From JAXGYX01 sp964487355 (GTDB lineage Bacteria > Bacillota > Clostridia > Saccharofermentanales > Fastidiosipilaceae): a stretch of DNA of 16,880 nucleotides. Shown here in pieces: positions 7,235 to 13,723 of this stretch. Numbering within the stretch: position 1 is the stretch's first letter; each line of letters starts with the position of its first letter. Position numbers and translations under genes: made by a program. Location: NCBI GenBank assembly GCA_964487355.1, contig CAZAPS010000034.1, positions 1-16,880 of the forward strand. Direction: 5' to 3'. The notes beneath the pieces are model-generated. The model was given only the letters and a program-made list of their open reading frames with translations, did no database searches and was not told the DNA's origin.

Positions 7235-7747
7235 TCATTCACCTTTCAGCACGATCGGAATTCCACAAACCATTTCATAGACTGTGTCAAACCGTTTCGC
7301 CAAGACGGCGTTGAGTCGGCCAAGCGCGAGGATATACGAGCGCGTTTTGTGGTCATATTGACCACCGTCGGCGCCCACATCGTTGGTGACGACGATCAAC
7401 ACCTCAGACCGGACGGCCAGCGATTCGATCCCCATGAGGACTTTTTCATGTGCGTCATGGATCTTGCCGGTCCGATCGAACATTTCATTGGCGGTCAGAT
7501 TGCACATACAATCCAGCAGCGCAACACCTCGGAGCGGCAATCGAATCTGTTGAAGATCAGCATCGTGTTCCAGCACACTAAATCGCTCATCCGCTCTTAA
7601 TCTCATCATTCGTTCGGCGCGGCGACCGGCTTCTGTGGCAGGCCCGGTCGTGTCAATATAATAGCGCGGAAGAGCGAACCGGCTCGCCAGTTTTTTGGCA
7701 TACGTGCTCTTGCCCTGGGCCGATCCCCCGGTCAATAAAATACGCAC
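7235..7747 (-). CDS. cobU: CobU-family adenosylcobinamide kinase homologue
   Basis: This 170-residue protein matches the CobU fold. It has a P-loop GGSAQGKS (residues 7-14), YYIDTT at about 29-34, an RRAERMMRLRADERFSVLE helix (42-60), LLDCMCNLTANEMF, the VTNDVGADG segment where CobU has NEVG-G-VP, and a C-terminal VCGIPIVLKG. CobU phosphorylates adenosylcobinamide and then transfers GMP through a guanylylated histidine. By eye that histidine (His46 in Salmonella) aligns with Met47 here, so the transferase half-reaction may be lost. The GTG start at 7747 has AAGGGAG seven bases upstream. The gene follows the BtuD-like ATPase by 52 bp and precedes the short CobU paralogue. No CobS, CobT or CobC is visible. 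Confidence 0.85.
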   Translation of the reverse strand: MRILLTGGSAQGKSTYAKKLASRFALPRYYIDTTGPATEAGRRAERMMRLRADERFSVLEHDADLQQIRLPLRGVALLDCMCNLTANEMFDRTGKIHDAHEKVLMGIESLAVRSEVLIVVTNDVGADGGQYDHKTRSYILALGRLNAVLAKRFDTVYEMVCGIPIVLKGE

Positions 7748-7799
7748 ACGGTCACTCCCTTGACTAAATAAGAAAACATGGTACCGCCCTCCCCTTCAC

Positions 7800-8558
7800 T
7801 CAGCGCTCCCATTGACTTAAATTACGCCGCATCCACGCATAGACATCCATATGATAGACCGGGTCAAGGTGTCGCGCGCTTAACGTCTCGATAATTGGGC
7901 CGGCGGCCTGAACTCTCCCTTTGTCAAGCAACAACGCCTGCTTTCCATACGATTTGGCGAGACTCAAGTCATGAACAACCGATATGACCGCCCGCCCCGG
8001 AGTCTCCAACCAGTTTTGAATCAACGAAAATGTTTGTTTTTGATACAACAGATCCAGATGATTGGTCGGCTCGTCCAAGATCAGCAGTCGGGGATTTTGG
8101 GCGAACAGTTGAGCCAAAAACACCCGTCTGAGCTCACCACCGGACAGTGTCAGGACCGATTGTCCGAGTAAAGGCTCCAATCCTGTCATCATGATCGCCT
8201 CGGCCACATACCGCTCACCTTCCTCATCATGGCGGGAGAACATTCCCGGGGCATGAGCGTACCGTCCCATCCTGACAACCTCTTTAACGGTGAAAGAGTA
8301 ATTGATTGAATTGCTTTGCGCCAGCACGCCAATCAGGCGCGCCCGCTCATGCGGTTTATACGTTTCAAATTTTTGAGCGTGAAAGCGTACTTCACCCGTA
8401 TACGGAACCGCCTGCGAAACGGCGTTGATGATGGTGCTTTTCCCCGCCCCGTTGGGGCCCACAATCATCAGCCAGCCACCCTCATCGACTGTGAAGCTGA
8501 CCTCGTCGACGATCGTCAAATCACCATAGCGAACGCTCAGATTGTCAACCTCCAGCAT
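7800..8558 (-). CDS. btuD: Corrinoid-type ABC transporter ATP-binding protein (BtuD-like)
   Basis: This 252-residue ATPase of the FepC/BtuD class has Walker A GPNGAGKST (34-42), a Q-loop near Gln81, signature LSGGE (138-142), Walker B LLILDEP (158-164) and the H-loop His196. It hydrolyses ATP on the cytoplasmic face of the FecCD-type permease encoded just upstream. The ATG at 8558 is preferred to the ATG at 8579 because GGAGG (8566-8570) lies seven bases before it and family homology (MLEVDNLSV) begins there. It then overlaps the permease gene by 14 bp. Sequence alone cannot separate B12 from iron-siderophore ATPases. The upstream cobalamin riboswitch and downstream CobU genes argue for corrinoid uptake. 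Confidence 0.88.
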   Translation of the reverse strand: MLEVDNLSVRYGDLTIVDEVSFTVDEGGWLMIVGPNGAGKSTIINAVSQAVPYTGEVRFHAQKFETYKPHERARLIGVLAQSNSINYSFTVKEVVRMGRYAHAPGMFSRHDEEGERYVAEAIMMTGLEPLLGQSVLTLSGGELRRVFLAQLFAQNPRLLILDEPTNHLDLLYQKQTFSLIQNWLETPGRAVISVVHDLSLAKSYGKQALLLDKGRVQAAGPIIETLSARHLDPVYHMDVYAWMRRNLSQWER

Positions 8559-9591
8559 GGGTGTTCCTCCGTGAAGCATAGAAAATATAAACGAATAAAA
8601 TCGCGCCGATGAATGAGGTGATCACGCCGATCGGCAATTCCAGCGGATTGAGCAAAACGCGGGCAACTAAATCTGTAAGCATCAAAAACACAGCACCGCC
8701 AAACAGCGAGGCGGGAAGCAGTTTCTTGTGGTTTGGTCCGGTGATCATGCGCACGATATGAGGGGTGACCAATCCGACAAAGCCAATCGTGCCACCGATC
8801 GACACACAGACACCGATCAACCCCGATACAGCGATCATGATAATCAATTTGACTCGCTTGACATTCACTCCGACATGCCGCGCGTTTTCCTCTCCAATGG
8901 CGAAGGCGTTCAGCTCGCGCGCGTGCAGCAAAATGATTCCGCCAAATATGATCAGCGCGATGAAAAGCGTCCAGGCATTCCCAAAACTGCTCCCCGCCAA
9001 ACTACCCATTGTCCAGAATGTGATGTGTTTGACCCGATCGGAGGCGAAGGTGATGATCAGCGACAAGATGCTGGAGACAAACATCGAATAGATCACACCG
9101 ACAAGAATGATCGTGTTCGTCGACAGCGAGAAGTCCAGTCGATAGGCAAGCGCGAGAATCAGGATCAGCGAGATGAACGCGAACAGTATGGCCATCACCA
9201 TGACACCCGCGAATGGCAGTGAAGGCAACGTGACGCCAAACGCGATGGCGATCACAGCGCCCAGCGAAGCGCCGGCGGACACACCCAGCGTCGACCCGTC
9301 CGCCAAGGGATTGCGTAACAGTCCCTGCATCGCGCCACCACAAAGAGATAATGACGCGCCGGTCAGCGCAACACAGACGACACGCGGCAGTCGAACCAGC
9401 AAGATAATGGCCGGCGACGCTGCCGTCTTCGGCGCAGATCCACGCCGGATCGCGTTCCAGATGATCGACACCGTGTCGCGCAGCGGAATATTGACACTGC
9501 CAACCGAAACGCATAAAGCGAACGTGATCAGCGTGATTCCGGCAAATATCAGGTATTCACGAATACCAAAACCTTCTGTCCTGTCGCGCAC
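8545..9591 (-). CDS. btuC: Corrinoid-type ABC transporter permease (BtuC/FecCD family)
   Basis: This protein of about 348 residues has around ten membrane helices and FecCD hallmarks: VRLPRVVCVALTGASLSLCG, then GLLRNPLADGSTLGVSAGA, and near the C-terminus a GFVGLVTPHIVRMITGPNH segment that forms the ATPase-coupling region. It should form the homodimeric channel for corrinoid import. The GTG at 9591 is chosen because GAGGAG lies four bases upstream. A TTG at 9603 would add four residues but has no ribosome site. The gene follows the binding lipoprotein by about 50 bp, which includes a small hairpin, and overlaps the ATPase gene. B12 specificity is inferred from the operon. Confidence 0.88.
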   Translation of the reverse strand: MRDRTEGFGIREYLIFAGITLITFALCVSVGSVNIPLRDTVSIIWNAIRRGSAPKTAASPAIILLVRLPRVVCVALTGASLSLCGGAMQGLLRNPLADGSTLGVSAGASLGAVIAIAFGVTLPSLPFAGVMVMAILFAFISLILILALAYRLDFSLSTNTIILVGVIYSMFVSSILSLIITFASDRVKHITFWTMGSLAGSSFGNAWTLFIALIIFGGIILLHARELNAFAIGEENARHVGVNVKRVKLIIMIAVSGLIGVCVSIGGTIGFVGLVTPHIVRMITGPNHKKLLPASLFGGAVFLMLTDLVARVLLNPLELPIGVITSFIGAILFVYIFYASRRNTHAGG

Positions 9592-9613
9592 GAAACTCCT
9601 CAAATCAAAGCTG

Positions 9614-9632
9614 GGGGGACCTCATATCCCCC
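9614..9632. repeat. Intercistronic hairpin between btuF-like and btuC-like genes
   Basis: GGGGGA and TCCCCC form a perfect 6-bp stem around a 7-nt loop. It lies directly downstream of the binding-protein stop codon and lacks a T run. It could protect the 3' end of the upstream cistron or attenuate weakly. Its function is unproven. Confidence 0.4.
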
Positions 9633-9644
9633 GGAATCGGTATT

Positions 9645-10676
9645 TTAACTCGCAAGATCTTCGACCTCGGAGGGAGCCTCCTCCGCGGTTGCTTCACTCA
9701 CAAATTCGTATAACATCTTCGCGCCCTCGGCAAGGCGCGGCCCCGGCCGCGAAAGCTCATCATTTTGAAAGCTGAGCACGGCGTCATTTTTGATGGCGGT
9801 CAAATTTTCCCAACCTGCGCGGCTCTTGATCTCCTCGTCCGGCTCCGGACCTTCACCAAAATACATCGCGATGGTCACGATGTAGTCAGGATCACGTTCA
9901 AGAACCTGTTCTTCGGAAACCTCCGCCCACCCGTCGATATCGGCGAAACAGTTTTTTAAACCGATCATTTCCACGATTTCATTCATAAAGGTATCACTTC
10001 CGGCCGTCCATAGACCGTACTCAAGAGGCGAGACCTCAAAATAAATCAGTTCATCCTCATAGCCACCGCTTTGAGACGAAATTTTGGCAAAAGACTCGCG
10101 CATTGAGCCGATCAGTTCCTTCGCCTCATCTTCCCTGTCCATCAGCGCGCCAATCAGGGTAATGGACTCATAGACGCCTTCAATGTCTTTGGCGTCAGAG
10201 ACAACGACCTTGATGCCCGCCGCTTCCAGCGCCGCGATTTGCTCTTCGGTCTGCGCCATTGTGCTCATCAGCAAGATCTGAGGCCGCAGATCGATGATCT
10301 GTTCCAGATTCGTGTCCGCTCCCGACTCGACCGCGGGCACCTCCAGAACTTCCTCCGGATAATCGCAATATTCTCCACGCCCGACAAGCGTGTCTCCCGC
10401 CCCAATCGCGTACAGAATTTCGCAGTCGGCCGCTGTCAGCGCCACAACTTTCGTGGCCGGTTCGTCCAATGTGATCTCACGACCCATCATATCAACCACC
10501 GTGATCGAAAAGTCATTCGACTCCACGGTCGGGTCGGTCTGCTCAGTCGGCTGCGTCATCTGCGCGGACTCGGTTGGATCGTTCGAGTCCTTGTCGTCCG
10601 TCTTCGCGCATCCTAACAGAGCGAACGCCAGGATTGAGAGGCTCAACAGCAAGATAAAGATTTTGTTTCGTTTCAT
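9645..10676 (-). CDS. btuF: Cobalamin/corrinoid-binding lipoprotein of an ABC importer (BtuF-like)
   Basis: This 343-residue lipoprotein has a basic MKRNK start, a hydrophobic segment and a lipobox L20-L21-G22-C23. An acidic, Thr/Pro-rich linker leads into a helical-backbone periplasmic-binding-protein-II-type fold (Pfam PF01497). Its landmarks are GREITLDEPATKVVALTA, ILYAIGAGDTLVGRGEYCDY, LEQIIDLRPQILLMS and a central helix with TLIGALMDREDEAKELI. It should capture corrinoids outside the membrane and deliver them to the BtuC-like permease. The ATG at 10676 has AAAGGGG nine bases upstream. The longer open frame to 10787 would cross the riboswitch terminator and is rejected. It is the first gene after the riboswitch. 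Iron chelates are the main alternative ligand, but the riboswitch makes corrinoids much more likely. Confidence 0.88.
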   Translation of the reverse strand: MKRNKIFILLLSLSILAFALLGCAKTDDKDSNDPTESAQMTQPTEQTDPTVESNDFSITVVDMMGREITLDEPATKVVALTAADCEILYAIGAGDTLVGRGEYCDYPEEVLEVPAVESGADTNLEQIIDLRPQILLMSTMAQTEEQIAALEAAGIKVVVSDAKDIEGVYESITLIGALMDREDEAKELIGSMRESFAKISSQSGGYEDELIYFEVSPLEYGLWTAGSDTFMNEIVEMIGLKNCFADIDGWAEVSEEQVLERDPDYIVTIAMYFGEGPEPDEEIKSRAGWENLTAIKNDAVLSFQNDELSRPGPRLAEGAKMLYEFVSEATAEEAPSEVEDLAS

Positions 10677-10723
10677 ATCCGAATACCCCTTTCTGATGTT
10701 CCAAACAGATATGTGGATGGGGC

Positions 10724-10750
10724 AAAAAAAGCTCCCCGATATCAGGGAGC
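10724..10750 (-). terminator. Riboswitch-associated intrinsic terminator
   Basis: On the minus strand GCTCCC (10750-10745) pairs with GGGAGC (10736-10731) around an 8-nt loop and is followed by seven T. It lies between the cobalamin aptamer and the lipoprotein start, where a transcription-termination expression platform belongs. Confidence 0.85.
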
Positions 10751-10794
10751 GAACAATTATAAATCCATAGCATACCCCTGCCCCCAAGTGGAAA

Positions 10795-10962
10795 ATGTGT
10801 AAGCAGTTCTCCCGACTTGGCTTCGTCCTCCGGAGCGCCTTACCGCGTTTAGCAGTGGCCTATCGCTCTTTCGTCAGCTTCACGGTTATTGGGATAGTTC
10901 GGAAATCTCATCCGTATTCTCTCGACATGTCACCATGCCGGCGCACCCGCGCAAATACACAC
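10795..10962 (-). promoter_or_regulatory. Cobalamin riboswitch aptamer
   Basis: On the minus strand the leader shows the conserved cobalamin-riboswitch core. GCCACTG lies at about 10859-10853, followed by the GCGGTAAGGC-like segment. The B12-box region then appears as GAAGCCAAGTCGGGAGAACTG (split here: GAAGCC, then AAGTCGGGAGAACTG), ending near 10804. The upstream GTGAAGCTGACG segment matches the arm preceding the junction. A candidate P1 helix pairs 10962-10956 with 10801-10795. With the terminator at 10724-10750 this should switch the operon off when adenosyl- or other cobalamin is bound. The boundaries are approximate. The 547-nt gap 10677-11223 is filled by this element, two divergent promoters and an otherwise featureless middle (about 10994-11090). 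Confidence 0.9.
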
Positions 10963-10964
10963 GC

Positions 10965-10993
10965 TATATAGATTTATAAGCGATATGTTACAA
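10965..10993 (-). promoter_or_regulatory. Candidate promoter of the B12 operon
   Basis: On the minus strand TTGTAA (10993-10988) and TATATA (10970-10965) are spaced by 17 nt, each matching consensus at four of six positions. Transcription would begin at about 10958, at the edge of the aptamer. That would trim the proposed P1 helix, so the exact hexamers are uncertain. Confidence 0.45.
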
Positions 10994-11116
10994 CAGTTCG
11001 CCACATCTTTCAAGATAATGGCGTTTGACAGAGGGCGGATCGAGTCAATCACCACGTGATCCAATACGACTTGTAAACTATCGCATATCAAGTGACATTA
11101 ATAGAAGTTGGTATTA

Positions 11117-11122
11117 TATAAT
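11117..11122 (+). promoter_or_regulatory. Probable -10 element of the AIM24-family gene promoter
   Basis: A perfect TATAAT lies about 100 nt before the ATG at 11224. GTGACA at 11092-11097 matches the -35 consensus at five of six positions, but the 19-nt spacing is long. Start-site context overlaps the dyad at 11129-11151. Confidence 0.5.
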
Positions 11123-11128
11123 ATTCAT

Positions 11129-11151
11129 TGTATGAGTGACACATTCATACA
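11129..11151. promoter_or_regulatory. Inverted repeat at the expected start site of the AIM24-family gene
   Basis: TGTATGA (11129-11135) and TCATACA (11145-11151) are perfect 7-bp arms with a 9-nt spacer. The position over +1 of the candidate promoter suits a repressor operator. No regulator can be named. Confidence 0.4.
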
Positions 11152-11223
11152 GTTGGTATCGGACTGTGCCGCCCGGCGCGTATGGACCCGGCGGCTCGAT
11201 GGAGTGAAAGTTGGAGGGTCAGG

Positions 11224-11895
11224 ATGAAGTATACAATTGAAGGGACTCCGCTACCGATCGTCACCTGCCAGTTAAGCGATGGCGAGACAATGATAACTGA
11301 AAAAGGTTCGATGTGTTGGATGAGCCCGAATATGATCATGGAGACGACCAGTGGAGGGGTCGGCAAAGCGTTTGGTCGAATGTTCTCGGGTGAGGCGTTT
11401 TTCCAAAACCATTACACCGCCCAAGGAGATGGGATGATCGCCTTCGCGTCGACAGTGCCCGGCTCGATCCGCGCGATTCGCATCACACCCCAACAGGGTC
11501 TGGTGGTGCAACGATCCGGTTTTCTGGCTTCTGAAGTTGGCGTCGAGCTTTCAGTCTTTTTCCAAAAACGCATCGCGGCCGGTTTTTTCGGCGGTGAGGG
11601 CTTCATTATGCAACGCTTGTCCGGCAATGGCATCGCCTTTTTGGAAATTGACGGTCACGCTGTCGACTATGACTTGGGACCGGGTCAACAAATTATTGTG
11701 GACACCGGATATCTGGCCGCCTGCAGTGAGACTTGCACCATCGATGTCACCACGGTAAAAGGGGTCAAAAACGTGCTGTTTGGTGGTGAGGGACTGTTCA
11801 ACACCGTAATCACAGGTCCCGGTCGGGTGGTCTTGCAAACCATGCCGATCTCACAATTGTCACGCGCCTTGGCTGTGGGTTCGGCGAAAAACTGA
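11224..11895 (+). CDS. AIM24-family protein (TIGR00266 type)
   Basis: This 223-residue soluble protein is rich in beta strand and glycine and matches the bacterial AIM24/TIGR00266 family. It starts MKYTIEGTPLPIVTCQL, has a GSMCWMSPNMIMETTSGG segment (about residues 28-45), then GFLASE, FFGGEGFIMQRLSGNG and a C-terminal GGEGLFNTVITGPGRVVLQT. The family forms a beta-helix-like trimer, but its biochemical role in bacteria is not established. I chose the ATG at 11224 because GGAGG (11213-11217) lies six bases upstream. The longer frame from 11182 lacks homology and a ribosome site. It is the only plus-strand gene, divergent from the B12 operon and convergent with the DUF2249 gene, with a terminator just downstream. 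Confidence 0.9.
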   Translation: MKYTIEGTPLPIVTCQLSDGETMITEKGSMCWMSPNMIMETTSGGVGKAFGRMFSGEAFFQNHYTAQGDGMIAFASTVPGSIRAIRITPQQGLVVQRSGFLASEVGVELSVFFQKRIAAGFFGGEGFIMQRLSGNGIAFLEIDGHAVDYDLGPGQQIIVDTGYLAACSETCTIDVTTVKGVKNVLFGGEGLFNTVITGPGRVVLQTMPISQLSRALAVGSAKN

Positions 11896-11910
11896 ATCGT
11901 CAGATAAATC

Positions 11911-11951
11911 GACAAAAACAACGCGCCACCCCGACTCAAAGGGTGGCGCGT
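11911..11951. terminator. Bidirectional intrinsic terminator between convergent genes
   Basis: A perfect 11-bp inverted repeat (11921-11931 with 11941-11951) with a 9-nt loop lies 25 bp past the AIM24-family stop. On the minus strand the stem is followed by a T-rich run (TGTTTTTGTC), a strong signal for the DUF2249 operon. On the plus strand the following TCTTCATTT is weaker. Confidence 0.85.
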
Positions 11952-11963
11952 CTTCATTTATCG

Positions 11964-12008
11964 AAAACCGTTGGAAATGACTTGTTCAAAGAGAGAGTAT
12001 CCAACGGT
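11964..12008 (-). terminator. Second hairpin downstream of the DUF2249-like gene
   Basis: A perfect 9-bp inverted repeat (11967-11975 with 12000-12008) with a 24-nt loop is followed on the minus strand by three T plus one in the stem. It lies between the gene end (12037) and the stronger terminator at 11911-11951, so the two form a tandem pair. The short T run makes this one weak on its own. Confidence 0.5.
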
Positions 12009-12036
12009 GACAATCAACTATGAGTTAAATGAATGT

Positions 12037-12723
12037 CTAGCGAACCGCGATTTCGGAATGATTCTCTCCAAATTGTTGCTTTAACATTTGCTTGATTTTA
12101 TCGCGATCGATCCCCTTGCTTTCCTCTGTCTTGATCAGCTTATATGCCTGAAACAGCGCGGAGGGNNNNNNNNNNNNNNNNNNNNNNNNNNNNNNNNNNN
12201 NNNNNNNNNNNNNNNNNNNNNNNNNNNNNNNNNNNNNNNNNNNNNNNNNNNNNNNNNNNNNNNNNATCAGCTCTCGGGAAGCTTGGCGCATCCTGCCGGC
12301 GCCAACCGCGTTTGTCAGCGATAACAGCAATCTGGTCTCATAGGGCAGCGTGCGTTTGTCGTCATTCCAGGTGAGGTCCCAAAAATCAACGGCGATTTTG
12401 CCGAGACTTTCATCGATAATCGGATAATTTAACAAAGCGATTGGTTTGAAAGGTGTGGCGTGAGTGTTTTCTTTCGCTTCCGCACGATAGAAAAACACAT
12501 GAAATTCATGTTCTTCGACTTGCTCTGTGTGATGCTCAAATCCCAATTTCTCAAAGGCGTCATATAATGGGTGGGGTTCAAACGTCTGTATAATTTTCAA
12601 GCCATCACCCACTTTTAGATTGGCTGCCTGCTTTTGCAAGCCGGGAAAGAAGTTTCCCTGTAAACCGCGCACATCGATTGTCTGAAACTGCGAAGTCTTA
12701 TCTTTCCACAAATCGTAACCCAT
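12037..12723 (-). CDS. DUF2249 plus carboxymuconolactone-decarboxylase-like protein, interrupted by an assembly gap
   Basis: The N-terminal part (about residues 12-75) matches DUF2249, a small TusA/SirA-like fold: FQTIDVRGLQGNFFPGL, KVGDGLKIIQTFEPHPLYDA, then FHVFFYR. The second part resembles an AhpD/carboxymuconolactone decarboxylase helical domain: GKIAVDFWDLTWNDDKRTLP, LLLSLTNAVGAGRMRQASREL, then after the gap FQAYKLIK. The catalytic Cys/His region of such domains would fall in the 100-N run, so activity cannot be judged. The reading frame agrees on both sides of the gap only for the placeholder length. I chose ATG 12723; a TTG at 12759 would add 12 residues and neither has a clear ribosome site. 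It follows the DUF3793 gene by about 80 bp in one operon. Function unknown; a redox or metal role is a guess. Confidence 0.75.
   Translation of the reverse strand: MGYDLWKDKTSQFQTIDVRGLQGNFFPGLQKQAANLKVGDGLKIIQTFEPHPLYDAFEKLGFEHHTEQVEEHEFHVFFYRAEAKENTHATPFKPIALLNYPIIDESLGKIAVDFWDLTWNDDKRTLPYETRLLLSLTNAVGAGRMRQASRELXXXXXXXXXXXXXXXXXXXXXXXXXXXXXXXXXXPSALFQAYKLIKTEESKGIDRDKIKQMLKQQFGENHSEIAVR
12166..12265. other. Assembly gap of exactly 100 N
   Basis: The run is 100 N, the usual placeholder for a gap of unknown size. It falls inside the coding region of the DUF2249-like gene. The matching gene parts on both sides support the join. Confidence 0.99.
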
Positions 12724-12806
12724 AATCTTTTCTGCACTTTCTATTTTATTCCGGCTCAATCGTCAAATAAATCCGGTGATTGGATTTGATGGTGGTTGGT
12801 CAAACA

Positions 12807-13397
12807 TTAGCCTGCCAAAGTGGACAAGCCATCATTTAGGATGCTGCCACCATTTTTGATGCGCTCCAATAAAATCTCACGGCATCGGTCATACTCAGCG
12901 AAACATCGGGTGGCTTGATCTTCATCTCCATAGACTTTCCAAGCGCCGCAAAGCTTGCCGCTCTTAGGGCATCGCATAAACCCCAGTACATCTTCGGGCG
13001 GATATCCGAGGAAAAATCCGACCTCGTGAGGGAAAGTGGGGGATTCACGAAAACGCTTGTGCAAAAAGCCCAACAGCGACCTCCAGTTTTTTTGGATCGG
13101 ATAGCCGATCTCTTTCAATGTGTTGGTGATGGCCTCGTCCGCCAAGCTGGCCTCCAACAATTCCGGATGGTAGATCAGAATGAGCGGGAACCGGTTACTT
13201 CCGGATAGACGAACCGTTCGGAAACCTTGATCGTAAAGCAACTTCCAGGGACAGTCTTTCGGAAAGCAATGTTCTGGAAAAAGGGCGGCCGGTTTTTTAC
13301 CAAACAAAACCGGCGCGCAATGATTCGCAAGCGCCTCCTCAAAATGCCCGGCAGTCGGATGGCGTGTCGCGACACGCGCGTTCATTTTGGTTTCCAT
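12807..13397 (-). CDS. DUF3793 family protein
   Basis: This 196-residue protein has DUF3793 hallmarks: HFEEALANHCAPVLFGKKPA at residues 18-37, NRFPLILIYHPELL near 68-81, the core HEVGFFLGYPPEDVLGF at 124-140 and a C-terminal GKLCGAWKVYG. Cysteines at 27, 44, 49, 143, 150, 165 and 172 include a C-x6-C pair at 143/150. There is no signal peptide or membrane helix, so it is probably cytoplasmic. DUF3793 proteins occur in anaerobic Firmicutes, often near flavodoxin or metal genes as I recall. No biochemical role is established. The ATG at 13397 is chosen because GGAGGAG lies six bases upstream; the open frame to 13433 is longer than needed. A promoter with an overlapping dyad lies about 130 nt upstream. 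Confidence 0.88.
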   Translation of the reverse strand: METKMNARVATRHPTAGHFEEALANHCAPVLFGKKPAALFPEHCFPKDCPWKLLYDQGFRTVRLSGSNRFPLILIYHPELLEASLADEAITNTLKEIGYPIQKNWRSLLGFLHKRFRESPTFPHEVGFFLGYPPEDVLGFMRCPKSGKLCGAWKVYGDEDQATRCFAEYDRCREILLERIKNGGSILNDGLSTLAG

Positions 13398-13509
13398 AGA
13401 TTTCTCCTCCAGAAGTAAGTTTGTTCCACCCAATCAACCGACGAAGATCAAATGATTATGCGACTCGAATACGGTCTTCATTAAAAACGTACAAGTCATT
13501 ATTGGAGCA

Positions 13510-13527
13510 AGTTAGTCTCAGCTAACT
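13510..13527. promoter_or_regulatory. Dyad operator candidate over the DUF3793 promoter start site
   Basis: AGTTAG (13510-13515) and CTAACT (13522-13527) are perfect 6-bp inverted arms with a 6-nt spacer, placed immediately downstream of the -10 element. The half-sites resemble those of DtxR/IdeR-type metal-dependent repressors, but the spacing differs from the usual box, so the regulator is a guess. Confidence 0.5.
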
Positions 13528-13534
13528 AATGAAT

Positions 13535-13563
13535 AATATAAATTCAAATTTCGATATTGTCAA
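13535..13563 (-). promoter_or_regulatory. Promoter of the DUF3793-DUF2249 operon
   Basis: On the minus strand a perfect TTGACA (13563-13558) and TATATT (13540-13535) are separated by exactly 17 nt, an excellent housekeeping sigma-factor promoter. The start at about 13528 gives a leader of about 130 nt with no recognised riboswitch. Together with the dyad and the terminator at 13641-13670 this accounts for the 326-nt gap 13398-13723. The remainder (13671-13723) is a purine-rich GAA-repeat stretch. Confidence 0.75.
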
Positions 13564-13640
13564 TAGCTGAATAAATGAAATATCCTACGGGAAATTAGAC
13601 TTGCTCATAGTCCGCAAGGGTCCGAGAACAAATAGAAACT

Positions 13641-13670
13641 AAAACGGAGGGCAGTATCTTTGCCCCCCCG
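13641..13670 (-). terminator. Intrinsic terminator of the glycyl radical enzyme operon
   Basis: On the minus strand bases 13670-13662 can pair with 13653-13645 in a G/C-rich stem with one mismatch and a small loop, followed by TTTT (13644-13641). It lies about 55 nt downstream of the activase stop codon. Confidence 0.65.
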
Positions 13671-13723
13671 CCTTAGAGAAATAAGAAAGAAGAAAGAAGA
13701 AACAAAATTTAACTTTGGTTAGA

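Noticed and set aside
6730..7314. Plus-strand open frame of 194 codons
   Set aside because: It is antisense to the two CobU-like genes, low-complexity and without a domain or good ribosome site.
7732..7779. Possible 15-codon leader peptide before the cobU homologue, with GGAGGG upstream of its ATG
   Set aside because: The ribosome site is good and it overlaps the cobU start, but such tiny frames are common by chance and nothing else supports it.
9173..9775. Plus-strand open frame of 200 codons
   Set aside because: It is antisense to the permease and lipoprotein genes and spans their intergenic hairpin; no homology is recognisable.
10677..10787. Extension of the BtuF-like gene to 10787
   Set aside because: It runs through the riboswitch terminator and precedes the obvious signal peptide start.
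13677..13705. Purine-rich GAA-type repeats as a functional repeat or CRISPR-like element
   Set aside because: It is only a short imperfect run without spacers or regular unit length; probably simple-sequence intergenic DNA.
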